A stretch of 64,000 nt of DNA from Cauispirillum nitrogeniifigens (GTDB taxonomy: Bacteria > Pseudomonadota > Alphaproteobacteria > Rhodospirillales > Rhodospirillaceae), in assembly GCF_049800675.1 (NCBI RefSeq), contig NZ_JBLOOT010000001.1, positions 640,966 through 704,965 of the forward strand. Direction: 5' to 3'. How positions within the stretch are numbered: the first letter of the stretch is position 1; each line of letters opens with the position of its first letter. A program made the position numbers and the translations under genes. Shown here piece by piece: positions 49,987 to 57,649 of this stretch. Under the pieces are notes generated by a model. It saw only the letters and a program-made list of their open reading frames with translations. It ran no database searches and was not told the origin of the DNA.

Positions 49987-51156
49987 TCAGTCGGTGATGA
50001 AATGCGGCACGAAGCGGCTCAGGTCCTGGGTGATCGCCTGGCGATCCTCGCGCAGGCCGATGCCGCAGCAGGTATCGCCGACGATCCAGGCGCCGACCAC
50101 CGGATGATGGCCATCGAAGACCGGCGGCGGATGCCATGCCTGCACCACCGCGCCCTCCGCCCCATAGGGGCCGGCGGTGGCGGCGGAGCGGCTGCCGTCG
50201 GGCTCGAACACCTCGACGTTGGCGCCCTCGCGGGAGAACAGCGGCTTGCGCACCGTCCTGCCCGTCAAGGCGCCGGGGCCGCGCGGGTCGGTCTGGAAAT
50301 AGGCCGGCAGAAGGTTGGGATGGCCGGGAAAGGCGTCCCACAGCAGCGCCAGCAGCCCCTTGTTGGACAGGATGGCCTTCCACGGCGGCTCGACGAAGCG
50401 GGTGCCACTTCCGGCCAGATGCGCGGCGAAGGGATCGCGCAGCATCATCTCCCAGGGATAGAGCTTGAACAGCGTGTCGATGACCCAGCCCTCGGCGTCG
50501 GCGAAGCGGCCGTCATCGTCCACGCCGATGCGCTCCATCGGCACGTAGCGCGGGTCCAGCCCAGCCTGCGCGGCGATGTCCTCCAGATAGCGGACAGTCT
50601 GGCGATCCTCGACGCTGTCGCCGACGCTGGCGAAGTGCATCATGGCCCCGGCGGGCAGCATCTCGCCCACGCGCGCAGCCAGGCGCTCCTGGATGCTGTT
50701 GAACTGGTCGGCCCCGGTCGGAACGATTCCGGCGGCCAAGGCGTCCTCCAGCCACAGCCACTGGAAGAAGGCGCTTTCATACAGGCTGGTCGGCGTGTCG
50801 GCGTTGTATTCCAGCAGCTTGGCCGGCCCAGTGCCGTCATAGAACAGGTCGAAGCGGCCGTAGAGGCTGGGATCGCCCCGCCGCCAGCTGTCGCGCACCA
50901 GATCCCAGTGCTCGCGCGGGATGGCCAGGGCGAACAGAGTCGCCTCATCGTTCACCGCCCGGTCGACCATCTCCAGGCACATGCGGTGCAGATCGGTGGC
51001 CGGGTCTTCCAGATCGTCCTCGATCTGGCGCAGGGAGAAGGCATAGGCGGCGCCTTCGTGCCAGTAGGGCTCGCCGTACATGGTGTGGAAGGAAAAGCCC
51101 AGGCTTTCCGCCTTGGCCTTCCAGTCGGGGCGCTCGGGCAGGGTCAGACGTTTCAT
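49987..51156 (-). CDS. Glutathionylspermidine-synthase-like ATP-grasp protein (YgiC/YjfC type)
   Basis: A 389-residue ATP-grasp protein. It has FHTMYGEPYWHEGAAYAFSL at the start, DLFYDGTGPAKLLEYNADTP, FASVGDSVEDRQTVRYLEDI, IDTLFKLYPWEMMLRDPFA, FVEPPWKAILSNKGLLALLW and RKPLFSREGANVEVF, all typical of the GSP synthetase fold. YgiC-type enzymes lack the amidase half, and the true ligation product is unknown. It is the first gene of the operon, 6 bp after the DUF1178 gene. Confidence 0.88.
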   Translation of the reverse strand: MKRLTLPERPDWKAKAESLGFSFHTMYGEPYWHEGAAYAFSLRQIEDDLEDPATDLHRMCLEMVDRAVNDEATLFALAIPREHWDLVRDSWRRGDPSLYGRFDLFYDGTGPAKLLEYNADTPTSLYESAFFQWLWLEDALAAGIVPTGADQFNSIQERLAARVGEMLPAGAMMHFASVGDSVEDRQTVRYLEDIAAQAGLDPRYVPMERIGVDDDGRFADAEGWVIDTLFKLYPWEMMLRDPFAAHLAGSGTRFVEPPWKAILSNKGLLALLWDAFPGHPNLLPAYFQTDPRGPGALTGRTVRKPLFSREGANVEVFEPDGSRSAATAGPYGAEGAVVQAWHPPPVFDGHHPVVGAWIVGDTCCGIGLREDRQAITQDLSRFVPHFITD

Positions 51157-51162
51157 GCGACC

Positions 51163-51633
51163 TCAGGAGTCATTGCGGGCCCACGGAACGGTGGTGAATT
51201 CAACGCCTTCCTCGCGCAGTTCCTCGGCCTCCTTGGGCGTCGTCTCGCCGTAGATGCCGCGCGCCTCGGCCTCGCCCTTGTGGATCTTGCGGGCCTCCTC
51301 GGCGAACTTGTCGCCGACATAGTCGCAGTTCTTTTCCACCACCGCCCGCAACGCCCGCAGGGCCTGCCCCATGGCGGCGGCCATCAGGGCCGGCTGCGGA
51401 GCGCCGGCCGGAGCCTGGGCGGCCGGCGCGGCGGCGGGCGGGGCCTTGGGCGCGTCATCGGCGCCCTTGCGGCGGGCCAGACGCGGCGCCATCAGGGCCT
51501 TGGACACCTCGGTGGTGCCGCAGGACGGGCACAGGATCTCGCCGCTGCCGGCCTGCTGGTCATAGGCGGCACTGTCGCGGAACCACGCGTCGAAGGTGTG
51601 GTCGTTGGCGCAGACGAGCTGGTACTTGATCAT
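51163..51633 (-). CDS. DUF1178 family zinc-ribbon-like protein
   Basis: A 156-residue protein. The N-terminal IKYQLVCANDHTFDAWFRDS and ILCPSCGTTEVSKALMAPRL give two Cys (one CPSC), consistent with a partial zinc ribbon. An Ala/Pro-rich linker is followed by a helical C-terminus. ATG 51633 is preferred over GTG 51636. DUF1178 occurs throughout alphaproteobacteria with no assigned function. It lies 6 bp before the ygiC-like gene. Confidence 0.85.
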   Translation of the reverse strand: MIKYQLVCANDHTFDAWFRDSAAYDQQAGSGEILCPSCGTTEVSKALMAPRLARRKGADDAPKAPPAAAPAAQAPAGAPQPALMAAAMGQALRALRAVVEKNCDYVGDKFAEEARKIHKGEAEARGIYGETTPKEAEELREEGVEFTTVPWARNDS

Positions 51634-51731
51634 CACAAATCCACGGGAAACAGGAAAGGCATGGACAGAGCCCGCGAAGACAATAGGCTGAAGGCCACCG
51701 TTCGCAAGACCTTATAGATGGGGCCGAAATC

Positions 51732-52289
51732 ATGCCGCCGCCACATGTTCACCTGAGCCTGTCCGATCCCTCGCCCTGGGTGATGCGCTTCTCCGCCCTG
51801 CTGCCGGCCGGCGGCACGGTGCTGGACGTCGCCTGCGGCGGCGGGCGCCACGCCCGCGCCCTGCTGGAGCGCGGCCATGTGCTGACGGTGGTGGACAAGG
51901 ACACAGGCCACGTCGCCGATCTCGCGGCGCGGGCCGAGGTGGTCACGACGAACCTGGAGGACGGCAGCCCCTGGCCTTTCGCCGGGCGGACCTTCGACGG
52001 CGTGGTGGTGACCAACTACCTGCACCGGCCGCTGTTTCCGGCCCTGGCGCAGGCCCTGGAGCCCGGCGGCGTGCTGGTCTACGAGACCTTCGCGCGCGGC
52101 AACGAACAGTTCGGCCGCCCGCGCAATCCCGCCCACCTGCTGGAGCCGGGGGAGCTTCTGGGGGCCTTTCCGGGCCTCCAGGTCATCGCCTACGAAGCCG
52201 GCATCGAAGGCGGGCGCTGCGGCCGCAAGGTGGTGGAACGCATCTGCTGCGTGAAGGCGGGCGAGCCGGTGGAACTGCCCGCGAAGTGA
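51732..52289 (+). CDS. SAM-dependent methyltransferase (class I, small)
   Basis: A 185-residue protein with motif I LDVACGGGRHARALLERGHV (about 30-49), acidic VVDKDTGHVADL, motif II GVVVTNYLHRPLFPALAQAL and motif III LEPGGVLVYETFARGNEQFG. The layout resembles TehB/UbiE-type small methyltransferases. The substrate is unknown. It is divergent from the DUF1178 operon across 98 bp. An inverted-repeat unit begins at its stop codon. Confidence 0.82.
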   Translation: MPPPHVHLSLSDPSPWVMRFSALLPAGGTVLDVACGGGRHARALLERGHVLTVVDKDTGHVADLAARAEVVTTNLEDGSPWPFAGRTFDGVVVTNYLHRPLFPALAQALEPGGVLVYETFARGNEQFGRPRNPAHLLEPGELLGAFPGLQVIAYEAGIEGGRCGRKVVERICCVKAGEPVELPAK

Positions 52290-52433
52290 ACCACCAGGAC
52301 ACCAAGGCACCAAGAGCGCGCAGAGGCTGCGCCGCAGGCGAACAAGCGGTCGGTTCCTTTTGCTGCGCTGCGCGCGGCAGTCCCCGCCCTCGCCTTCGGC
52401 ACGCCATCTTGGCGTCTTGGTGGCTTGGTGGTT
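52289..52433. repeat. 145-bp inverted-repeat unit between methyltransferase gene and purB
   Basis: The left arm (52289-52315) and the reverse complement of the right arm (52407-52433) agree at 23 of 27 positions; both start AACCACCA and end CCAAGA. The 91-bp interior is GC-rich and has no ORF. The unit fills nearly all of the gap between the two convergent stop codons. It may be a small transposon remnant or a dispersed intergenic repeat. Confidence 0.75.
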
Positions 52434-52442
52434 GATACCCTC

Positions 52443-53759
52443 CTACTCCGTCCGCCCGAAGACGCGGCGGAAGATGGTGTCGACGTGCTTGGTGTGGTAG
52501 CCGAGGTCGAACAGCTCCTCAAGCTGGCCTTCCGACAGGGCGGCCGTCACCTCGGCGTCGGTGCGCAGGATGGACAGCAGGTCGCCCTGGCCGTCCCACA
52601 CGCGCATGGCGTTGCGCTGCACCAGACGATAGCTGTCCTCGCGCGAGATGCCGGCCTGGGTCAGGGCCAGCAGGACGCGCTGGCTGAACACCAGGCCGCC
52701 CATCTGGTTGAGGTTGCGCTCGATGGCGTCCGGGTAGATGACCAGCTTGTCGATGACGTTGGTCAGGCGGGCCAGGGCGAAGTCCAGGGTCACCGTGGCG
52801 TCGGGGCCGATCATGCGCTCGACCGACGAATGGCTGATGTCGCGCTCATGCCACAGGGCGACGTTCTCCATGGCCGGAACGACATAGGCGCGGACCATGC
52901 GGGCCAGGCCGGTCAGGTTCTCGGTCAGGATGGGGTTGCGCTTGTGCGGCATGGCCGAGCTGCCCTTCTGGCCCTTGGAGAAGAACTCCTCGGCCTCGCG
53001 CACTTCGGTGCGCTGAAGGTGGCGGATCTCGGTGGCGACGCGCTCGATGGAGCTGGCGATGACGCCCAGCACGGCGAAGAACTCGGCATGGCGGTCGCGC
53101 GGAATGACCTGGGTGGACAGCGGCTCCACGTCCAGGCCCAGCTTCTCGGCGACGTATTCCTCGACGAAGGGATCAATATTGGCGAAGGTGCCGACGGCGC
53201 CGGAGATGGCGCAGGTCGCCACGCGCTCGCGGGCGGCGCGCAGGCGCTCCATGTTGCGCTGGAACTCGGCATGGAAGCCGGCGAACTTCAGACCCATGGT
53301 CACCGGCTCGGCATGGATACCGTGGCTGCGGCCCATGCACACGGTCATCTTGTGTTCCATGGCGCGGCGTTCCAGCGCGGCCAGCAGTTCGCCCATGTCC
53401 GACATCAGAAGGTCGGCGGCCTGCTTGAGCTGCACGGACAGGCAGGTGTCCAGCACGTCGGAGCTGGTCATGCCCTGGTGGACGAAGCGCGCCTCCGGCC
53501 CGACCAGTTCGGCCAGTTCCTGGGTGAAGGCGATGACGTCGTGCTTGGTCACCGCCTCGATCTCGTCGATGCGGGCGATGCGCTCGGCGGTATAGGGCTT
53601 GTCGCCGCGCTCCCACACCGCGCGGGCAGCGTCGGCCGGGATGACGCCCAGCTTGGCCTGGGCGTCGCAGGCGTGCGCCTCGATCTCGTACCAGATGCGG
53701 AAACGGTTTTCCGGGGCCCAGATGGCCGCCATCTGCGGGCGGGAATAGCGCGGGATCAT
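52443..53759 (-). CDS. purB: Adenylosuccinate lyase
   Basis: PurB cleaves SAICAR and adenylosuccinate in purine synthesis. The 438 residues carry MTSSDVLDTCLSVQLKQAAD, GRSHGIHAEPVTMGLKFAGF with the catalytic His, and the signature GSSAMPHKRNPILTENLTGL with the catalytic Ser loop (about 260-280). Length and C-terminal helices are normal. It is monocistronic, with repeat elements on both sides. Confidence 0.97.
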   Translation of the reverse strand: MIPRYSRPQMAAIWAPENRFRIWYEIEAHACDAQAKLGVIPADAARAVWERGDKPYTAERIARIDEIEAVTKHDVIAFTQELAELVGPEARFVHQGMTSSDVLDTCLSVQLKQAADLLMSDMGELLAALERRAMEHKMTVCMGRSHGIHAEPVTMGLKFAGFHAEFQRNMERLRAARERVATCAISGAVGTFANIDPFVEEYVAEKLGLDVEPLSTQVIPRDRHAEFFAVLGVIASSIERVATEIRHLQRTEVREAEEFFSKGQKGSSAMPHKRNPILTENLTGLARMVRAYVVPAMENVALWHERDISHSSVERMIGPDATVTLDFALARLTNVIDKLVIYPDAIERNLNQMGGLVFSQRVLLALTQAGISREDSYRLVQRNAMRVWDGQGDLLSILRTDAEVTAALSEGQLEELFDLGYHTKHVDTIFRRVFGRTE

Positions 53760-53855
53760 GGCAGCATCGTCCTGTGCCTGTTGGTCTAGGGGGTGTGCGC
53801 CTTAATAGGCCATCCCGCGCGGCGACACAATTGCCTCTGACCGCCGCCTGCGCTA

Positions 53856-53891
53856 GAGCATCACCCGATCACACGTGATCGGGTGATGCTC
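53856..53891. repeat. Perfect 17-bp palindrome
   Basis: GAGCATCACCCGATCAC and its exact reverse complement flank AC. The hairpin has no T-run, so it is not a classical terminator. Palindromes of this appearance recur in intergenic DNA of alphaproteobacteria; copy number here cannot be checked. Confidence 0.9.
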
Positions 53892-53906
53892 AGATGGTAT
53901 CGAATT

Positions 53907-53955
53907 AGGGCATCTTCTTCGGCGAACCGGCTTCCACTTCGCCGGAAGATGCCCT
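53907..53955. repeat. Second long hairpin in the purB upstream region
   Basis: An outer 11-bp stem (AGGGCATCTTC / GAAGATGCCCT) encloses an inner 7-bp stem (CGGCGAA / TTCGCCG) with a 2-base bulge on one side. It lies 15 bp from the first palindrome and 31 bp before the next plus-strand gene. Confidence 0.85.
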
Positions 53956-53986
53956 AGCGTGTGGACCGCAGAGGGGAGAAATCGCC

Positions 53987-54367
53987 ATGAGACGTCGCAC
54001 GCTTGCCGCCGGCGCCCTGATCGCGCTGGCCGTCGGCTGGACCACGCCCGCCGCCGCCCAGCAGTTCGTGCTGCCGTGGGAGGAGGCCGAGCGCGCCAAG
54101 CCGCAGGTCGACCCCGAAAAGGTGGAAGCCATCATCGTCACCCTGGGCAAGCTGGAGGTGCGCCACCTGCCGGTTCCCGGAAAGGCGGTGATCTCCTCGC
54201 ACCCGGAAATCGCCGAGGTGGTCATCGAATCGCCGAACCTGCTGTTCATCATGGGCCGCTTCCAGGGCGAAACCGTGGTCGTCATCGCCGACGAGAACAA
54301 CAACCCCGTGTACACGGCCCGTATTCGCGTGGAAATGCCGGAACATCCCGACGCCAAGTACAGATGA
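53987..54367 (+). CDS. Secreted pilus-formation N-terminal-domain (CpaC N-like) protein
   Basis: A 126-residue protein: signal peptide (MRRRTLAAGALIALAVGWTT, cleavage after AAA). A single domain follows with LGKLEVRHLPVPGKAVISSH, PEIAEVVIESPNLLFIMGRF and GETVVVIADENNNPVYTARI. This matches the pilus_N (T2SS/T3SS pil_N) domain found at the start of CpaC/RcpA secretins, here standing alone without the secretin barrel. GGGGAG precedes the ATG by eight bases. No tad/cpa genes are nearby. Confidence 0.8.
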   Translation: MRRRTLAAGALIALAVGWTTPAAAQQFVLPWEEAERAKPQVDPEKVEAIIVTLGKLEVRHLPVPGKAVISSHPEIAEVVIESPNLLFIMGRFQGETVVVIADENNNPVYTARIRVEMPEHPDAKYR

Positions 54368-54405
54368 TCACACTCCAGGCAGCGGCCCGCGACTCTTTCG
54401 GCGTA

Positions 54406-54423
54406 CATTGTGATTTGTCAATG
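54406..54423. promoter_or_regulatory. Degenerate Fnr/FixK-like dyad upstream of the regulator genes
   Basis: CATTG and CAATG flank 8 bases (TGATTTGT), giving TTG-N8-CAA as in Fnr/Crp-family boxes, although only about seven of the ten consensus positions fit. It lies 59 bp before the GTG of the small ORF that precedes the Crp/Fnr gene. Autoregulation is possible. Confidence 0.35.
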
Positions 54424-54481
54424 CAGGCCCATGCTGCAATGCGGTAGGTTCCCCCCTCACTTATGAGAGGGAGAGGCCCTG

Positions 54482-54823
54482 GTGGCGCGGTACGAACAGA
54501 GAGTGGCAGCCTGGAGGCAGGGGAGCAGCACGCCGCCCCCCTGCACGTCCGGCAGCACTCCCTGCCCTGCCGATACCCTGGATGCCCAGAGCCTGCATAG
54601 CCAGAGCCTGCATAGCCAGAGCCTGCATAGCCAGAGCCTGCATGCCCGCTGGGAACGCGCCATAGCGCGGCTCCAGGGCGCGGTCGCCTGCTCCCCCTCC
54701 TGTCCGCTGGCCGACCACCTTCTGGCCGTGGTCGCCGACCTGGGCCGGACGACCAATCCCCTGGCCGAGATATTCCCCGAACTGGATCCGGCTCCGCCGC
54801 GCCGGCACCCGTCCCTGCGATAA
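54482..54823 (+). CDS. Hypothetical small protein with SLHSQ tandem repeats
   Basis: A 113-residue ORF from GTG 54482, after GAGGGAGAGG. It contains an N-terminal Ser/Pro/Cys-rich stretch, then 3.6 copies of a five-residue unit SLHSQ, then a helical half (RWERAIARLQGAVACSPSCP, LADHLLAVVADLGRTTNPLA). I do not recognise a family. The second half looks like a real coding sequence. The repeat may be an expanded insertion. It ends 77 bp before the Crp/Fnr regulator gene. Confidence 0.5.
   Translation: MARYEQRVAAWRQGSSTPPPCTSGSTPCPADTLDAQSLHSQSLHSQSLHSQSLHARWERAIARLQGAVACSPSCPLADHLLAVVADLGRTTNPLAEIFPELDPAPPRRHPSLR
54590..54643. repeat. 15-bp tandem repeat, 3.6 copies, in frame
   Basis: Unit AGCCTGCATAGCCAG, identical copies at 54590, 54605 and 54620, partial at 54635. 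The 15-bp period keeps the reading frame (SLHSQ), so copy-number change would lengthen or shorten the protein without a frameshift. Confidence 0.95.
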
Positions 54824-54900
54824 CCGGGACGCCCGCGCGACCATGGCGCCCGAACGCGCGCCCGGCTATGGTGGCGGTCCACGCAGAGGGAGGACCGACC

Positions 54901-55686
54901 ATGAGGTCGCTGGCCAGAGCATCCGTCGCCACCGCCGTGCCGCCAGCGCTGGCGGAGCCGACGGCGCAGGCGTGCCGCCGCATGGCCCGCTGCCGCTCCT
55001 GCACGGTGCGCCGGAACGCCCTGTTCGTGAACCTGACACACGAGGAACTGGACCAGATCGCGCCCAGCGTCCCCGACCTGACCCTATCGGCCGGCCAGCC
55101 CCTGTACCGCGAGGGCGACCGCCCGAACGCCCTGTTCATCATCCGCCGCGGGGTGGTGAAGCTGGAGCAGTACCTGCCCGACGGCACCTACCGCATCGTC
55201 CGGCTGGCCCGGCGGACGGACCTGCTGGCCCTGGAGTCCCTTCTGGAAACGGCGTGCGACCATACCGCCATCGCCCTGACGGAGGTGGAGGTCTGCCGTG
55301 TGCCCCTGCCCGTGGTGCGGCTGGTCATGGCCAAGCAGGACTGGCTGGCGACGCAGATGATCCGCCACTGGCACCATGCCGTGCAGCGGGCCGACGACTG
55401 GCTGACCCACTATTCCACCGGCACCGGGCGGCAGCGCATCGCGCGTCTGCTGATCGACCTGCACGATCTGGCGGAGATGGACGCGGAAGAACAGGAAGAG
55501 GCCGGACCGCCGCTGGTGGAACTGCCATCGCGCGACGACGTCGGCGCCATCGTGGGGATCACCAAGGAAACGGCCAGCCGCGTCGTCGCCGACTTCCGCC
55601 GCGCCGGCCTGCTGCGCAACGAAGGCGCCCGCCACATGACGATCGACCGGGCAGCCCTGGCGGCCATTGCCGCCAAGGACGCCTGA
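54901..55686 (+). CDS. Crp/Fnr-family regulator with possible Fe-S cysteines
   Basis: A 261-residue regulator. The N-terminal segment has Cys25, Cys31 and Cys34 (C-x5-C-x2-C). A cyclic-nucleotide-binding-like barrel follows (LYREGDRPNALFIIRRGVVK), with Cys119 and Cys132; Cys132 (EVEVCRVPL) sits where Fnr has Cys122. The dimer helix follows, then a C-terminal HTH with GITKETASRVVADFRRAGLL. The E-x-x-S-R recognition residues are those of Fnr/FixK, predicting TTGAT-N4-ATCAA targets. The order of N-terminal Cys spacings is reversed relative to Fnr. GGGAGGA precedes the ATG. Confidence 0.88.
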   Translation: MRSLARASVATAVPPALAEPTAQACRRMARCRSCTVRRNALFVNLTHEELDQIAPSVPDLTLSAGQPLYREGDRPNALFIIRRGVVKLEQYLPDGTYRIVRLARRTDLLALESLLETACDHTAIALTEVEVCRVPLPVVRLVMAKQDWLATQMIRHWHHAVQRADDWLTHYSTGTGRQRIARLLIDLHDLAEMDAEEQEEAGPPLVELPSRDDVGAIVGITKETASRVVADFRRAGLLRNEGARHMTIDRAALAAIAAKDA

Positions 55687-55722
55687 TCGGGCCTGCCCGA
55701 AAAGTCCCTTGAACGCGGTGCC

Positions 55723-56178
55723 CTACCGCCGTCCGTACCGGATGTAGTCCGTCCACACCCGTTCGACACTGTGCAGGGCGTCGATGGCGCCGTTCAGGGC
55801 CGGCGTGCTCGCGCCGGTCTTTTCCAGGCTCTGCGTCAGGTGGTTCTGAAGCTCGCGGATGCGGTCGCACAGGTCCAGGCCCTTGGGCGACAGGCGCAGG
55901 CGGACGGCCCGGCGGTCGTGGGCGTCGCGCTCCTGGTGGATGTACTCCATCTCCGTCAACTTCTTGATGTTGTAGGAGACGTTGGAGCCATGATAGTAGC
56001 CCCGGTCCTTGAGGTCGCGGATGACCACGTCCTCCTCGCCGATGTTGGCGAGGAGCAGCGCCTGGACGGCATTGATGTCGTCAATGCCGAGGCGGCGCAG
56101 TTCGGTGCGCAGGACGTCCAGGAAGTGGCGATGCAGGCGCTCGATCAACTGGACGATCGACGTGTAGGATTCTTTCAC
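55723..56178 (-). CDS. LdtR-like MarR-family regulator
   Basis: A 151-residue winged-helix protein. It has SYTSIVQLIERLHRHFLDVL at the start, RLGIDDINAVQALLLANIGE, the recognition segment YYHGSNVSYNIKKLTEMEYI and the wing DRRAVRLRLSPKGLDLCDRI. It matches the MarR subgroup containing Liberibacter/Sinorhizobium LdtR. The start is taken as GTG 56178 (GGAAG upstream); a GTG at 56232 would add 18 residues. LdtR controls L,D-transpeptidase genes in those species, but none is adjacent here. Confidence 0.84.
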   Translation of the reverse strand: MKESYTSIVQLIERLHRHFLDVLRTELRRLGIDDINAVQALLLANIGEEDVVIRDLKDRGYYHGSNVSYNIKKLTEMEYIHQERDAHDRRAVRLRLSPKGLDLCDRIRELQNHLTQSLEKTGASTPALNGAIDALHSVERVWTDYIRYGRR

Positions 56179-56234
56179 GGTCGGGCTTCCGATCTGCTCA
56201 AGGTCTATTCCGACGTATTTACCCCTAACCACTG

Positions 56235-56244
56235 TGTTTAAACA
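56235..56244. promoter_or_regulatory. Palindrome upstream of the LdtR-like gene
   Basis: TGTTTAAACA is a perfect 10-bp palindrome in AT-rich DNA, 57 bp upstream of the GTG start at 56178. It is a plausible operator for autoregulation and for the divergent sulfotransferase-like gene. Confidence 0.4.
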
Positions 56245-56383
56245 GCATCTTTGGTGGCGGCAAGCGAAAACCCCGGGCTGGCGCACAACCCGATCCACTG
56301 CCGGCGGGCAACTGTTCCATGGACGCTCGGGGCACCGCGAGGATACTCTCCACCGCCTGAGTCCCAGACCCATGGAGGCAGCG

Positions 56384-57649
56384 GTGAGCAACTTGCTGGT
56401 GGGGTATCATTGCGCCAAGACCGGCGGCAGCACGCTGTCGGGACACATCCATGCCAGCCTGGGCGAGGAGGCTATCATTGCCCTGGGGACCGCCTCGCGG
56501 GTCCATCGTTTCTTCGACGGTAAGCGCATGGTCGCTGAACTGACGCCGGAGGACTTCGCCGCCGCCCGGCTGGTCTACGGACATGGCGTCGACGAGGCGA
56601 CGCTGCACCACGTCCCGCCCGGCAGGGAGGTCGATTTCGTCTTCATCACCCGCGACCCGGTCAAGCACTACAAGTCCCGCATGGTGCACGCCACGCAGTC
56701 CCGCCAGCGCTTCCGCACCGAGGTCGATGTCCAGGTGCGGATGGAGGACTCCCCCGTCGCCACCACCCTCTGTGCCCGTTTTCCGACCTTCATCGCCGAT
56801 GACGCCAGGACGCTGGAAGAGAAGGCCATCAGCATCCTGCAATGCTTCCGCTTCATCCTGTCGACGGACCGCCTGAACGACCAGATGCCCGACCTGATGC
56901 GGTGGCTGGGCGCCCCGACGGTGATCGCGGCGCGCCGGGTGCGCAACACCGCAACCCTGTCCCTGGACCCGGAGCTGGAAGCCCGGATCGCCGCCGAATG
57001 CGCAGTTGACGGCCGCATCAACGAAACCGTGATGAGCGGCTCCTGGGACCCGTCCTCGGAAAGCCTCAACGCCTTCGGCTTCGATCCCCGGCGCCGCGAC
57101 CTGGCCCTGAGCCGCCTGCGCGACCTCCGCCCGCGCCCCGAGGCCATCGTGGAGCAGGGATACGCCGCGCTGGTCAAGGCCCTGCGGGCCCAGGGCTGCC
57201 TGCATGCCGCGCTGGCGTTCCTGGACGCCGGCAAGGCCAACGTGGGTAGTCCGCAGGAACTGCGGGCCAGGGTTCTGCGGGCCATCGGCGGCAAGGAGAT
57301 ATCGCCCAAGGAACGGCTTCAGCGGGCCGACGTCCTGCTCAAGCTGGGAGATCTGGCCGCCGCCCGCCAGGACGTCGAGGCATTCGATCCAGCCGCGCCC
57401 GTGGGCGTCGAGGGCCACCGCATCGCCGCCCGCGTCCACCTGCGCGCCGGCTACCCCGGACGGGCGCGCGAACACACCCTGGCGGCCCTGCGGATCGCCC
57501 CCGGCGATGCCCGCACGCAGGCCCTCCACCGCAGGACGGGGGGTATCGCCGCAACGGTCGTCGCCATCGCCAACCGCCTTGCCGCCCTGGCCCGGACGGC
57601 GCGGCCCGCCCCTGCCTACAGCAGCCCGTCGGCGCGGAACGAGCAGTAG
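56384..57649 (+). CDS. Sulfotransferase-like P-loop protein with TPR-like C-terminus
   Basis: A 421-residue protein. The start SNLLVGYHCAKTGGSTLSGH contains the K-T-G-G-S-T loop, like the PAPS-binding 5' loop of sulfotransferases. FVFITRDPVKHYKSRMVH resembles the 3'-phosphate loop (R-D-P-x-x-x-x-x-S). The central part is alpha-helical. The last about 100 residues carry two TPR-like helix pairs (RADVLLKLGDLAAARQDVEA, HLRAGYPGRAREHTLAALRI). GTG 56384 is preferred over ATG 56372 because GGAGG lies five bases upstream. The acceptor substrate is unknown. The end overlaps radC by 34 bp. Confidence 0.7.
   Translation: MSNLLVGYHCAKTGGSTLSGHIHASLGEEAIIALGTASRVHRFFDGKRMVAELTPEDFAAARLVYGHGVDEATLHHVPPGREVDFVFITRDPVKHYKSRMVHATQSRQRFRTEVDVQVRMEDSPVATTLCARFPTFIADDARTLEEKAISILQCFRFILSTDRLNDQMPDLMRWLGAPTVIAARRVRNTATLSLDPELEARIAAECAVDGRINETVMSGSWDPSSESLNAFGFDPRRRDLALSRLRDLRPRPEAIVEQGYAALVKALRAQGCLHAALAFLDAGKANVGSPQELRARVLRAIGGKEISPKERLQRADVLLKLGDLAAARQDVEAFDPAAPVGVEGHRIAARVHLRAGYPGRAREHTLAALRIAPGDARTQALHRRTGGIAATVVAIANRLAALARTARPAPAYSSPSARNEQ

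Noticed and set aside
54590..54643. CRISPR or minisatellite origin signal
   Set aside because: Contiguous 15-bp units without spacers, in frame in an ORF.
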